Positions 1 to 7,578 of a stretch of 11,260 bases of DNA are shown in pieces. This DNA comes from an uncultured Eubacterium sp. (GTDB taxonomy: Bacteria; Bacillota; Clostridia; Lachnospirales; Lachnospiraceae), in contig CAJUBQ010000129.1 in assembly GCA_910584595.1 (NCBI GenBank), forward strand, positions 1 to 11,260. The letters are read 5' to 3'. The translations under genes and the position numbers were made by a program. The notes under the pieces were generated by a model. The model did not search any database, was not told where the DNA came from, and saw only the letters and a list, made by a program, of their open reading frames with translations. Every line of letters begins with the position of its first letter. Position 1 is the first letter of the stretch.

Positions 1-73
1 ATAGAGTTATCCATGACGGAATAGTCAGTTATGCACATTTCCATGATGCAGTTTTTATGGCAAGTCTGTTCAT

Positions 74-128
74 TTTACAAAAATTTGACATAAGTTATGT
101 TTTTGATTTTACAAGCAGTATTTATGAT
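74..128 (+). promoter_or_regulatory. PhoP-type Pho box and promoter of the pst operon
   Basis: Four hexamers resembling the Gram-positive PhoP site TT(A/T)ACA stand in a row: TTTACA at 74, TTGACA at 85, TATGTT at 96 and TTTACA at 108, with steps of 11, 11 and 12 bases, about one helical turn each. A -10-like TATGAT lies at 123-128, ten bases after the last repeat's end. PhoP-family regulators bind such repeats as dimers on one face of the helix. The site lies 48 bases upstream of pstS, so phosphate-starvation activation by the response regulator encoded in the same operon is likely. The repeats are read from the sequence; their binding is inferred. Confidence 0.75.
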
Positions 129-175
129 AAAAAGCGTAGAAGAAAATATCACAAAGAAAAAAGGAGAAAATTATT

Positions 176-985
176 ATGAAAAAAATTGTTACTTTTGTTG
201 CCACTTTATCACTTGCACTCGTAGCTATGACCGGATGCGGGAAGGCGGACAGCAAAACAGTATCTACGGATGGCTCAACCTCTATGGAAAAAGTAATCGG
301 TGCTTTGGGCGAAGCTTTTGAGGAAAACAATTCCGGTGTAACCTTTACATATAACCCTACCGGTTCCGGCTCCGGAATTACGGCTGTGGCAGAAGGACGC
401 TGCGATATTGGTCTTTCCAGCCGTAACTTAAAGGAAGAAGAAAAAGCGCAGGGATTGACTGAAACGGTGCTTGCGCTTGACGGGATTGCTGTCATTGTAA
501 ATCCGGATAATCCGGTAAATGACCTTGACCTTGAAACGATTAGCAGGATTTATAGAGGGGAAATAACAAACTGGCAGGATATAGGCGGCAATGATCTGGA
601 AATTGTCCTGATTGGACGTGAAGCCGGGAGCGGTACAAGAGATGGCTTTGAATCCATTACGGACACGGAGGATGCCTGCAAATACCGTCAGGAGCTTACA
701 TCTACCGGGGATGTGATTACAACGGTGGCAGGCAATCCGGCGGCAATCGGATATGCTTCCCTTGCATCTGTAAAGGATACGGTAAAAACCCTTTCTGTCG
801 GCGGTATTGTACCTGCGGAGGAAACGGTAAAAGATGGTAGCTATGTGGTGCAGCGTCCGTTTGTGTTAGTGACAAAGAGCGGCGCAGAGCTTTCGGCAAC
901 TGCACAGAAATTCTTTGATTATATTACTTCATCTGAAGCAGGTGAGATTATCTCATCTGCGGGTGCAGTACCAGTAAATAAATAA
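176..985 (+). CDS. pstS: Phosphate ABC transporter substrate-binding lipoprotein PstS
   Basis: This is the extracellular phosphate-binding subunit of the high-affinity PstSCAB importer. The 269-residue protein starts with a lipoprotein signal: Lys2-Lys3, a hydrophobic stretch, then the lipobox MTGC with Cys21 as the lipidated residue, so it should be anchored to the outer face of the membrane. Family motifs that contact phosphate are present: DGSTSM (32-37), TGSGSG (62-67), DIGLSSR (77-83), ALDGIAVIVNP (100-110) and REAGSGTRD (148-156). An AAGGAG ribosome binding site at 161-166 sits nine bases before the ATG, which supports this start. The length is typical of Firmicute PstS. It is the first gene of the pst operon, directly behind the Pho-box promoter. 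Confidence 0.96.
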   Translation: MKKIVTFVATLSLALVAMTGCGKADSKTVSTDGSTSMEKVIGALGEAFEENNSGVTFTYNPTGSGSGITAVAEGRCDIGLSSRNLKEEEKAQGLTETVLALDGIAVIVNPDNPVNDLDLETISRIYRGEITNWQDIGGNDLEIVLIGREAGSGTRDGFESITDTEDACKYRQELTSTGDVITTVAGNPAAIGYASLASVKDTVKTLSVGGIVPAEETVKDGSYVVQRPFVLVTKSGAELSATAQKFFDYITSSEAGEIISSAGAVPVNK

Positions 986-1023
986 TCCGGCGGATTATGA
1001 AAGGTTTTGGAAGGTGAAGTCAA

Positions 1024-1893
1024 ATGAACAAAAAACAGTTCATGGAGAATGCCATACATGGCATATTCCTGATACTTGGTCTGATTACAGTTGGCTGTGT
1101 ACTCCTGATTACTGTTTACCTTGTCATATCAGGGATTCCGGCTATCCGAAAAATAGGAGTTTTGAATTTCCTTTTCGGGAAGAAATGGGCTTCTACAGCA
1201 GCACAGCCGCAATATGGGATTTTTCCGTTTATCCTTACCAGTATTTATGGTACGGCTGGCGCAATCGTACTTGGAGTGCCAATTGGCTTTATGACAGCAG
1301 TTTATCTTGCTAAGATTGCGCCGTTAAAAATAAAAACCGTTATTGAAACAGCGGTAAGTTTATTGGCTGGCATTCCGTCGGTAGTTTATGGGCTTGTGGG
1401 AATGATGGTGCTTGTGCCAGGGATACGGATTGTTTTCCATATCCCCGATGGAGCCAGCCTGTTTGCTGCTATCATTGTACTTGCAATTATGATATTACCC
1501 TCAATCATTAAAGTGTCGCTTACGGCATTAGAAGCTGTTCCAAAGGAATATGAGGATGCTTCCCTTGCGCTTGGTTCGACACCGATTGAAACATACTTCC
1601 GTGTATCCGTTCCGGCGGCAAAAAGCGGCATTGCGGCGGCTGTTGTGTTAGGCGTTGGCAGGGCTATCGGCGAGGCTATGGCTATTATGATGGTGGCGGG
1701 GAACGCCCCAAATATGCCGAAAATTTTTCAGAGCGTCCGTTTCCTTACAACCGCTGTGGCAAGTGAAATGTCTTATGCGGCTGACGGAAGTTTACAGAAA
1801 CAGGCATTATTTTCGATTGCGTTGGTTTTATTCCTCTTTATCATGCTGATAAATGCCGTATTAAATTTCTTTTTGAAACAAAGCAAGGAGTAA
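1024..1893 (+). CDS. pstC: Phosphate ABC transporter permease PstC
   Basis: One of the two membrane subunits that form the phosphate channel. The 289-residue protein is very hydrophobic, with a first membrane segment at about residues 13-36 and further segments near 66-96, 110-133, 145-165, 203-226 and 260-284. The cytoplasmic EAA loop that docks on the ATPase is at about 169-200 (ALEAVPKEYEDASLALG), followed by the permease motif GRAIGEAMAI (212-221). A GGAAGGTGA-like ribosome binding site at 1009-1017 precedes the ATG. The gene starts 38 bases after pstS, and seven bases separate its end from the pstA start. The AGGAG site for pstA lies inside its last codons, so the two permease genes are probably translated together. 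Confidence 0.95.
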   Translation: MNKKQFMENAIHGIFLILGLITVGCVLLITVYLVISGIPAIRKIGVLNFLFGKKWASTAAQPQYGIFPFILTSIYGTAGAIVLGVPIGFMTAVYLAKIAPLKIKTVIETAVSLLAGIPSVVYGLVGMMVLVPGIRIVFHIPDGASLFAAIIVLAIMILPSIIKVSLTALEAVPKEYEDASLALGSTPIETYFRVSVPAAKSGIAAAVVLGVGRAIGEAMAIMMVAGNAPNMPKIFQSVRFLTTAVASEMSYAADGSLQKQALFSIALVLFLFIMLINAVLNFFLKQSKE

Positions 1894-1899
1894 ATATAG

Positions 1900-2763
1900 A
1901 TGGAAAAACAATCAATTTCCCTTAGAAGGAAAACATATATTACAGCCATGCGTGTGTTGATGGGGATTTCCGTATGCATTACTTGTGCATTGGTATTATT
2001 TTTGATTGGTTATGTATTGTGGAAAGGGCTGCCGAATGTATCTTGGGAGCTGCTTACTACGAAACCGAGTTATCTGTCTGACCGGATCGGGATACTGCCG
2101 GATATTCTTAACACAGTCTATATTGTAGCGGCAACTTTGGTATTTGTTCTCCCGCTTGGAGTTGGTGCGGCGATTTATCTTACAGAATATGCCAAAAATA
2201 AGAAACTGGTAGAAATGATTGAGTATGCAGCCGAAACCTTATCAGGGATTCCGTCTATTATTTATGGACTTGTAGGTATGCTGTTTTTCTGTCAGTTTTT
2301 TGGTATGAAAACTTCCCTCTTAGCGGGGGCATTTACTTTGGTAATCATGAATCTGCCTACGATTATGCGCACAACGCAGGAAAGCCTGAAAACAGTACCG
2401 CAAAGTTACCGTGAAGGTGCTTTTGGGCTGGGAGCTGGAAAGTGGCGTGTGATTTATACCGTTGTGCTTCCAGGTTGTATTGATGGAGTCATAACAGGCT
2501 GTATATTGTCAGTGGGGCGAATTTTGGGAGAATCAGCGGCACTTCTTTTTACGGCTGGTTTTGCCCATGCCCTGAACGGGATTCTTGAAGGGCTTGGCAG
2601 TGCAGGGGCAACATTGACGGTCGCATTATATGTCTATGCAAAAGAAAACGGGGAATTTGGTATAGCCTTTGCAATTGCCGCTATCCTGATGATTTTGACC
2701 ATGTTCATCAATCTGTCGGCTACACTGGCGAGCAGATATTTCCAAAAAAGGAGAAATGTATGA
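1900..2763 (+). CDS. pstA: Phosphate ABC transporter permease PstA
   Basis: The second membrane subunit of the phosphate importer, a paralogue of PstC. The 287-residue protein has a first membrane segment at about residues 20-40, several more through the central region, and a last one near the C-terminus. The EAA loop (about 161-191, containing SLKTVPQSYREGAFGLGA) should contact PstB, and the motif GRILGESAAL (206-215) matches the PstC equivalent. AAGGAG at 1885-1890 gives a ribosome binding site ten bases before the ATG. The stop codon overlaps the pstB start in an ATGA arrangement, typical of translational coupling. Confidence 0.95.
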   Translation: MEKQSISLRRKTYITAMRVLMGISVCITCALVLFLIGYVLWKGLPNVSWELLTTKPSYLSDRIGILPDILNTVYIVAATLVFVLPLGVGAAIYLTEYAKNKKLVEMIEYAAETLSGIPSIIYGLVGMLFFCQFFGMKTSLLAGAFTLVIMNLPTIMRTTQESLKTVPQSYREGAFGLGAGKWRVIYTVVLPGCIDGVITGCILSVGRILGESAALLFTAGFAHALNGILEGLGSAGATLTVALYVYAKENGEFGIAFAIAAILMILTMFINLSATLASRYFQKRRNV

Positions 2764-3539
2764 ATAATATAATGAATCATGACAAAAATCCTGCCATGGT
2801 GGTAAAAGACCTGTGCCTGTGGTATAGCAGTACACAGGCTTTGAAAGATGTAAATATTGAGATTGAAGGACAGAGCATTACGGCACTGATTGGCCCCTCC
2901 GGGTGTGGGAAGTCTACTTTCCTTAAATCGTTAAACCGAATGAATGACCTTATCGCTGGTGTACGGATTACAGGAGAAGTGTATTATAGGGGCGATAATA
3001 TTTTTGATGCAGATGTCGATGTCAATGAGCTTCGCCGCAGTATTGGCATGGTTTTTCAAAAGCCGAATCCTTTTCCTATGAGCATCTACGACAATATTGC
3101 TTACGGGCCGAGGACACACGGAGTGAAAAATAAGGCAAAATTGGACGATATAATAGAACGCTCTCTGCGTGGGGCGGCAATCTGGGATGAAGTAAAGGAC
3201 AGGCTGAAAAAATCGGCATTAGGACTGTCAGGCGGTCAGCAGCAGCGGCTCTGCATTGCCCGTGCATTAGCGGTAGAGCCGGATGTGCTTCTGATGGATG
3301 AGCCTACAAGCGCACTTGACCCTATTTCCACATCTAAAATAGAGGAACTTGCAATGGAACTTAAAGAAAAGTATACTATTATCATCGTAACGCACAATAT
3401 GCAACAGGCTGTGCGGATTTCCGATAATACGGCTTTCTTTCTCCTTGGCAATTTAATTGAGTATGGAAATACGGAAAAGATGTTTGAGCAACCAAAGGAC
3501 AAGCGGACGGAGGATTATATTACGGGGAGGTTTGGATAA
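2760..3539 (+). CDS. pstB: Phosphate ABC transporter ATP-binding protein PstB
   Basis: The ATPase that powers phosphate import at the cytoplasmic face of PstC/PstA. All ABC motifs are present in the 259-residue protein: Walker A GPSGCGKST (45-53), Q-loop Gln100 in FQKPNPFP, signature LSGGQQQR (156-163), Walker B VLLMDEP (176-182), and the switch histidine His212 in VTHNM. The text KPNPFPMSIYDN after the Q-loop is characteristic of PstB rather than other ABC ATPases. AAGGAG at 2748-2753 lies six bases before the ATG. The start overlaps the pstA stop, and the stop codon TAA shares a base with the phoU ATG. Confidence 0.97.
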   Translation: MNNIMNHDKNPAMVVKDLCLWYSSTQALKDVNIEIEGQSITALIGPSGCGKSTFLKSLNRMNDLIAGVRITGEVYYRGDNIFDADVDVNELRRSIGMVFQKPNPFPMSIYDNIAYGPRTHGVKNKAKLDDIIERSLRGAAIWDEVKDRLKKSALGLSGGQQQRLCIARALAVEPDVLLMDEPTSALDPISTSKIEELAMELKEKYTIIIVTHNMQQAVRISDNTAFFLLGNLIEYGNTEKMFEQPKDKRTEDYITGRFG

Positions 3540-4183
3540 TGAGAAGTCGTTTTGATGAACAGCTTGCTATGCTGAATAAAGAGCTTACCCAAATGGGGGC
3601 AATGTGTGAGGAAGCGATTGCCGCTGCTTCAAAAGCATTAACTATGGGCGACATAAAGCTGGCAGACAAGGTTTTATCCCTTGATGGAGAGATTAACCGG
3701 ATGGAGCGCACAATCGAAACACTGTGTTTGAAACTGCTGTTACAGCAACAGCCGGTAGCAAGGGATTTACGGCAAATATCTGCAGCCCTTAAAATGATTA
3801 CTGATATGGAGCGTATTGGAACACAGGCGGCGGATATTGCGGAAATTATCACGTTTCTTGACGGAAGGACTGGAGGGGAATGTGAACAGATCCGGTTTAT
3901 GGCAGATGCGGCGAGCCAGATGGTTACAGAAAGCATTGACGCTTTTGTAAAACAGGATGTAGTATTGGCTGGTGCGGCGATTGACCGTGATGATGTGGTT
4001 GACGATTTGTTTTTACAGGTCAAGTCATCTCTGATTAAGCTGATAGCAGAAAAACCGACAGACGGAGGATATGCGCTGGATTTACTGATGATTGCCAAAT
4101 ATTTTGAGCGTATCGGGGATCATGCGGTAAATATTGCAGAGTGGGTGGCTTTTTCCGTGACAGGAGAACATAAAGGAGCATGA
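3539..4183 (+). CDS. phoU: Phosphate signalling complex regulator PhoU
   Basis: PhoU links the Pst transporter to the sensor kinase and keeps the Pho response off when phosphate is plentiful. The 214-residue protein is all-helical in appearance and carries the two metal-binding signatures that mark the two PhoU three-helix repeats: ITDMERIGTQAADIAE (87-102, with Asp89, Glu91, Asp99 and Glu102) and KYFERIGDHAVNIAE (187-201, with Glu190, Asp194 and Glu201). The length is standard. A GGGGAGG site at 3525-3530 precedes the ATG, which shares one base with the pstB stop. Its place between pstB and the regulator pair fits its signalling role. Confidence 0.95.
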   Translation: MRSRFDEQLAMLNKELTQMGAMCEEAIAAASKALTMGDIKLADKVLSLDGEINRMERTIETLCLKLLLQQQPVARDLRQISAALKMITDMERIGTQAADIAEIITFLDGRTGGECEQIRFMADAASQMVTESIDAFVKQDVVLAGAAIDRDDVVDDLFLQVKSSLIKLIAEKPTDGGYALDLLMIAKYFERIGDHAVNIAEWVAFSVTGEHKGA

Positions 4184-4185
4184 TT

Positions 4186-4863
4186 ATGAAAGTATGGTGT
4201 GTGGAAGATGATGACAGTATCCGGGATATTGAGGTATATACGCTTAATTCCACTGATTTTGAAGCAAAAGGATTTTTGGATGCAATAGCCTTTCGTGACG
4301 CTTTATCTATGGAAAAGCCGGATTTGATAATTCTTGATATTATGCTGCCCGGAGAGGATGGCGTGGAACTGCTGAAATTTTTAAAAGACAGCCCTGACAC
4401 TTGCAGGATTCCCGTCATCATGGCAACTGCAAAAGGCATGGAGTATGATAAAATCCAGAGCCTTGATTTAGGTGCGGATGATTATCTTGTAAAGCCTTTT
4501 GGGATGATGGAGATGGTTTCCCGTGTGAAAGCGGTACTCCGCCGGTGCAATCCTACAGAGGTAGAACATCTTTTGAAAGCCGGGGGGCTTGTTGTCAATC
4601 TGGACGAACATACAGTTTCCATTGATAATGAAAGAATACAGCTTACCTTAAAAGAATTTGAACTTCTCCGGCTGTTCCTTTCCCGTCCGGGCATCGCATT
4701 TTCCCGTGACCAGCTTTTTAATGACATATGGGGAGCTGATTATGTCAGTGAAACGAGAACGGTTGATATGCATATCCGTACTCTGCGTGTAAAACTGGGG
4801 GATTATGGGAAAATGATTGAAACAGTGCGTGGTGTTGGTTATAGGTTAGAGGTGCAGGCATGA
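4186..4863 (+). CDS. phoP: Phosphate-regulon response regulator, OmpR/PhoB family (PhoP type)
   Basis: A DNA-binding response regulator of 225 residues that should bind the Pho boxes once phosphorylated by the downstream kinase. The receiver domain (about 1-118) has the acidic pocket Glu7-Asp8-Asp9, phosphoacceptor Asp51 in LDIMLPGEDG, Thr81 and Lys103 in LVKPF. The C-terminal half is an OmpR-type winged helix, with LTLKEFELLRLF, then TVDMHIRTLRVKL and VRGVGYRL at the end. An ATG at 4180 is only one base from the AAGGAG site (4173-4178); the ATG at 4186 has a normal spacing of seven bases and is preferred. The gene overlaps the kinase start by ATGA. The ligand is inferred from context. In Gram-negative naming it would be phoB. 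Confidence 0.9.
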   Translation: MKVWCVEDDDSIRDIEVYTLNSTDFEAKGFLDAIAFRDALSMEKPDLIILDIMLPGEDGVELLKFLKDSPDTCRIPVIMATAKGMEYDKIQSLDLGADDYLVKPFGMMEMVSRVKAVLRRCNPTEVEHLLKAGGLVVNLDEHTVSIDNERIQLTLKEFELLRLFLSRPGIAFSRDQLFNDIWGADYVSETRTVDMHIRTLRVKLGDYGKMIETVRGVGYRLEVQA

Positions 4864-6539
4864 CAAAGAAAATTTTTAAATCAATTATGGTTGTAGCGGG
4901 GGCTGTCCTGATTGCAAGCCTTGTTATCATCATGGGATGTCTTTACAGTTATTTCAGTAATGTTCAGGGAAAACAGTTGGAGGATGAACTGTCTTTAGCT
5001 GCCATAGCCGTTGAAAAGGATGGACGGAACTATCTGGAGGAATTACAGTCAAGGGAGTACCGTCTGACATGGGTTGCTGAAAATGGAGATGTTATATATG
5101 ATACACAGTCTGACGGGGAAAGTATGGAAAACCATGCGGACAGGGAAGAAATTCAAGAAGCCCTGCGGAATAAAGAGGGAAAAAGCTCACGTTATTCCAC
5201 GACTCTTTTAGAAAAAACACTTTACTGTGCAAGGCGGCTTAATGATGGTTCAGTATTAAGGATTTCTGTCAGCAGCGTTACGATATGGGTGCTTGTTTTG
5301 GGGATGATACAGCCGATTTTAATTGTAGTTGTTGTAACACTCATTTTATCAGGAGTATTAGCAAGCCGTATTTCTAAACATATCATGGAGCCGTTAAACA
5401 GACTTGATTTAGAAAAACCGCTGGAAAACGATACTTATGAGGAGCTGGCTCCCCTATTAAACCGTATCAATAAACAGCATAAGCAGATTGATATGCAGTT
5501 GTCGGAACTCCAAAGGAAAAATGATGAATTTGCACAGATTACATATGGCATGACGGAAGGGCTTGTCCTTTTGAATGAGAAAAATATAATTCTGAACATT
5601 AATCCTGCCGCGCTGAAGCTGTTTCATACGAAACGTTCCAGCATAGGTAAAGATTTTCTGACAGTAGAGAGAAGCCATAATGTGAGCCACGCCATACAGG
5701 ACGCATTTTCAAGCGGACACAGCGAAATCCGCATAGAACGTGAGGGAAAAGAGTATCAGATCCATGTCAACCGCATTGAATCTAACGGTATTGTAATTGG
5801 GGCGGTTGTTCTTGCCTTTGATATAACAGAAGCAGCTTTCGCAGAAAGGAACAGACGGGAGTTTACTGCCAACGTATCACATGAATTGAAAACTCCGCTG
5901 CAATCCATAATGGGGAGTGCGGAGTTAATGGAGAACGGTCTTGTAAAATCGGAGGATATGACACGTTTTGTAGGGCATATCCGCACAGAGGCAGGGCGGC
6001 TTGTAACATTAATTGATGATATTATCCGTTTATCCCAATTAGACGAGGGATGCGATATGCCGTTTGAAAATGTTGATTTATGTGAGATCGCATCTGAGGT
6101 GATGGCAGGACTGGCAGATATAGCAGCGGCAAAAGATATTGAAGTGGCTTTAACAGGAAAAAAGGTTTATATTAAAAGTGTCCGGCGGCTCTTAACAGAA
6201 ATTATTTTTAACCTCTGTGATAATGCTATCAAGTATAATAAGAACGGCGGTACGGTAGAAGTAGCTATAAGCAGTCAGGAAAATAGTGCCTCGATTACGG
6301 TGAAGGATTCGGGAATCGGCATACCGCCGGAACATCAGGCAAGAATCTTTGAACGATTTTACCGTGTAGACAAGAGCCGCTCTAAGGAATCAGGTGGAAC
6401 GGGATTAGGACTATCTATTGTAAAACATGCTGTACAATACTTGAATGGCAAGATTGAACTGCAAAGCAGCCTGGGGCAAGGAACGGTTATACAGATTATT
6501 TTTCAGCAAGATAAAAGTGATGTGGTGCAGTTTTCCTAA
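4860..6539 (+). CDS. phoR: Phosphate-regulon sensor histidine kinase (PhoR type)
   Basis: A membrane histidine kinase of 559 residues. It has one membrane segment at about 9-31, an outside domain to about 140, a second segment at about 141-168, a HAMP-like linker with a coiled region up to about 222, and a PAS domain at about 223-330. The dimerization domain follows, with the phosphorylated His341 in FTANVSHELKTPLQS. The ATP-binding domain shows the N box (NLCDNAIKYN, 451-460), G1 box DSGIGIPP (483-490), F box (RIFERFYRVDKSRS) and G2 box GGTGLGLSI (512-520). The PAS-plus-kinase layout is that of PhoR. A GAGGTG site at 4849-4854 precedes the ATG. It is the last gene of the operon. Confidence 0.92.
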   Translation: MTKKIFKSIMVVAGAVLIASLVIIMGCLYSYFSNVQGKQLEDELSLAAIAVEKDGRNYLEELQSREYRLTWVAENGDVIYDTQSDGESMENHADREEIQEALRNKEGKSSRYSTTLLEKTLYCARRLNDGSVLRISVSSVTIWVLVLGMIQPILIVVVVTLILSGVLASRISKHIMEPLNRLDLEKPLENDTYEELAPLLNRINKQHKQIDMQLSELQRKNDEFAQITYGMTEGLVLLNEKNIILNINPAALKLFHTKRSSIGKDFLTVERSHNVSHAIQDAFSSGHSEIRIEREGKEYQIHVNRIESNGIVIGAVVLAFDITEAAFAERNRREFTANVSHELKTPLQSIMGSAELMENGLVKSEDMTRFVGHIRTEAGRLVTLIDDIIRLSQLDEGCDMPFENVDLCEIASEVMAGLADIAAAKDIEVALTGKKVYIKSVRRLLTEIIFNLCDNAIKYNKNGGTVEVAISSQENSASITVKDSGIGIPPEHQARIFERFYRVDKSRSKESGGTGLGLSIVKHAVQYLNGKIELQSSLGQGTVIQIIFQQDKSDVVQFS

Positions 6540-6550
6540 AAAACCTGTAT

Positions 6551-6605
6551 TTTACATAAATTATACAAAACATAACTTTTATATTTTACAAAGCATTCAT
6601 AAAAT
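6551..6605 (+). promoter_or_regulatory. Second Pho-box-like promoter, downstream of phoR
   Basis: Four hexamers lie at 6551 (TTTACA), 6562 (TATACA), 6573 (TAACTT) and 6585 (TTTACA). The steps are 11, 11 and 12, the same as in the pst promoter. A -10-like TAAAAT starts at 6600, the same distance from the last repeat as in the pst promoter. The site starts 11 bases after the phoR stop and points away from the operon. AT-rich DNA can give chance matches, but the shared spacing and shared end hexamers argue against chance. The only thing close downstream is a terminator at 6673-6716. Confidence 0.5.
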
Positions 6606-6610
6606 TATCT

Positions 6611-6716
6611 TTATAAATATTCAAAGCAAACGCTGACGGTAATTTTATGAAAAATATATAGCGCATGAGCTTAAGAATGGCGGTTTTATTTGAATGTAAA
6701 ACTGCCATTCTTTTTT
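6611..6716 (+). ncRNA. Candidate phosphate-starvation small RNA
   Basis: If the Pho-box-like promoter at 6551-6605 is used, transcription would begin near 6611 and end at the strong terminator at 6673-6716, giving an RNA of about 105 nt. No plausible gene lies inside; the only ATG nearby (6647) is followed by a stop after three further codons and has no ribosome binding site. The 5' part is AT-rich and largely unstructured, and the 3' end is the terminator stem, a layout common in bacterial regulatory RNAs. It could equally be a leader of a gene lost when mobile DNA inserted, or the terminator may only serve the pst operon. Confidence 0.3.
6673..6716 (+). terminator. Rho-independent terminator of the pst-pho operon
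   Basis: The arms 6673-6688 and 6697-6712 pair over 16 bases with a single mismatch around an eight-base loop, and a T run continues to 6716. It lies about 130 bases after phoR and is the first strong stop signal for the operon. It would also end any RNA started at the Pho-box-like site in between. Confidence 0.88.
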
Positions 6717-6807
6717 ATAGACTATCAGTAAGGGAAAAGATATGATTAGAAAAAAGCAAAAACTGTATACACACCAAAGACAAAAAATAAAGAATAATTG
6801 CACACAT

Positions 6808-6857
6808 AAAGGTGTACCGCAAGGAAGAAATAAACTTCACTGCGGTACACCTTTTTT
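6808..6857 (+). terminator. Large perfect hairpin with T run, no obvious upstream gene
   Basis: The arms 6808-6821 and 6841-6854 are perfectly complementary over 14 bases. The loop contains a further small stem (GAAG at 6824, CTTC at 6835), and T6 at 6852-6857 follows on the + strand. It is a good terminator for + strand transcription, yet the previous terminator is only about 90 bases upstream and no supported gene lies between. On the - strand it lies about 115 bases past mobC but has only a weak T tail there. It may be a leftover from an element or a displaced gene. I see no gene in 6858-6969. Confidence 0.6.
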
Positions 6858-6969
6858 AATGGTGCGAAATTTGTCTGATTTTGGCTTTTATTACAGTTTA
6901 TCTGTTGCGTATTTGTGTGCAAAATCTGGCTGGAACAATTTTGATTCTGGAGGGGGATTCCGTTTGGGC

Positions 6970-7311
6970 TTACTGCTTCATGGTGGGCTGTTTTGAGAGC
7001 ATGGATTTTTGTGTATCCCACACCTGTTTCATCAGCTTTTTCACTTCCTCCACATCGGCTTTATAGACGTTGCCTGTGGCGTTCATTCGCTTGGCGATCT
7101 GGTTTAAGTTGCCGCTGATTTTTCCGAGCGTGTAGTTGTATTCCCGCAGGTCTGAATAGTCAATGTCATAGACAAAGCCGTACAAAATCAGGCGGCGGAG
7201 AAAAGTGGATTTGCTTTTCATGCCGGAGATTTTTACTTTCTGCTCCAGTATGTATTGCTCCTTGTCACTTAGATATATTTTCAGCTCATTTTTGCGCTCA
7301 CGGTTTGCCAT
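6970..7311 (-). CDS. mobC: Plasmid/ICE mobilization relaxosome protein MobC
   Basis: A 113-residue accessory protein of conjugative DNA transfer; MobC proteins bind near the origin of transfer and help open the DNA for the relaxase. The N-terminal part (about 5-45) looks like a ribbon-helix-helix DNA-binding fold, and the region NLNQIAKRMNATGNVY (68-83) is the signature of the family, followed by a charged helix. An AAGGAG site (complement of 7319-7324) sits seven bases before the ATG. In Firmicute integrative elements mobC is normally followed at once by a relaxase gene. Here the DNA past the stop has no relaxase and soon reaches the pst terminator, so the mobilization operon is cut off. The protein itself looks full length. 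Confidence 0.82.
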   Translation of the reverse strand: MANRERKNELKIYLSDKEQYILEQKVKISGMKSKSTFLRRLILYGFVYDIDYSDLREYNYTLGKISGNLNQIAKRMNATGNVYKADVEEVKKLMKQVWDTQKSMLSKQPTMKQ

Positions 7312-7362
7312 TTATTATCTCCTTTCCGTGTTGGATTTTTGAAAGGATTTTACACAATCTTC

Positions 7363-7544
7363 AATCCTGCTATGGGGGTTGTTCGTGCAAAAAAACAGTG
7401 AAAAAAATCAGAAATCTTGGCAGGAGATTTTATGATTTTTGAGCGCAGAGGGGGCTAGGGGGATGCTTCCCCCTACAAGCAGATTTTCCAGATTCCCGCT
7501 CCGGGGGGATTTGGGAAAATCAGAGCCTGTGAGGGAACACAGGC
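7363..7544. other. Candidate origin-of-transfer region upstream of mobC
   Basis: The 500 bases between mobC and the first recombinase gene hold no supported gene. Three tight inverted repeats cluster there: TAGGGGGA at 7456-7463 with its complement at 7468-7475 (four-base loop), GATTTTCC at 7482-7489 with 7514-7521, and GCCTGTG at 7525-7531 with 7538-7544. At 7363-7370 the sequence AATCCTGC resembles the nick site consensus of MOBP relaxases (ATCCTG), and AGGATT just before it could pair with AATCCT. Hairpins and a nick site next to mobC are what an origin of transfer would show. The nick site match is short, so it is tentative. Confidence 0.4.
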
Positions 7545-7578
7545 AGTGCTTGCTATTTTTATCAAGAATTATTGACAA

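Noticed and set aside
3..178. A + strand frame open from the window edge to 178, possibly the end of an upstream gene
   Set aside because: It runs through the Pho box, -10 and ribosome binding site of pstS, ends in a lysine/arginine-rich low-complexity tail, and matches nothing I recognise. A 58-codon open stretch in AT-rich DNA is easily chance.
6746..7021. A - strand frame overlapping the 3' end of mobC whose start (GYTKIHALK) resembles the N-terminus of some relaxases
   Set aside because: It would need a GTG start without a ribosome binding site, the resemblance stops after about 15 residues, and most of it overlaps the hairpin and AT-rich spacer. At best it could be a decayed relaxase start.
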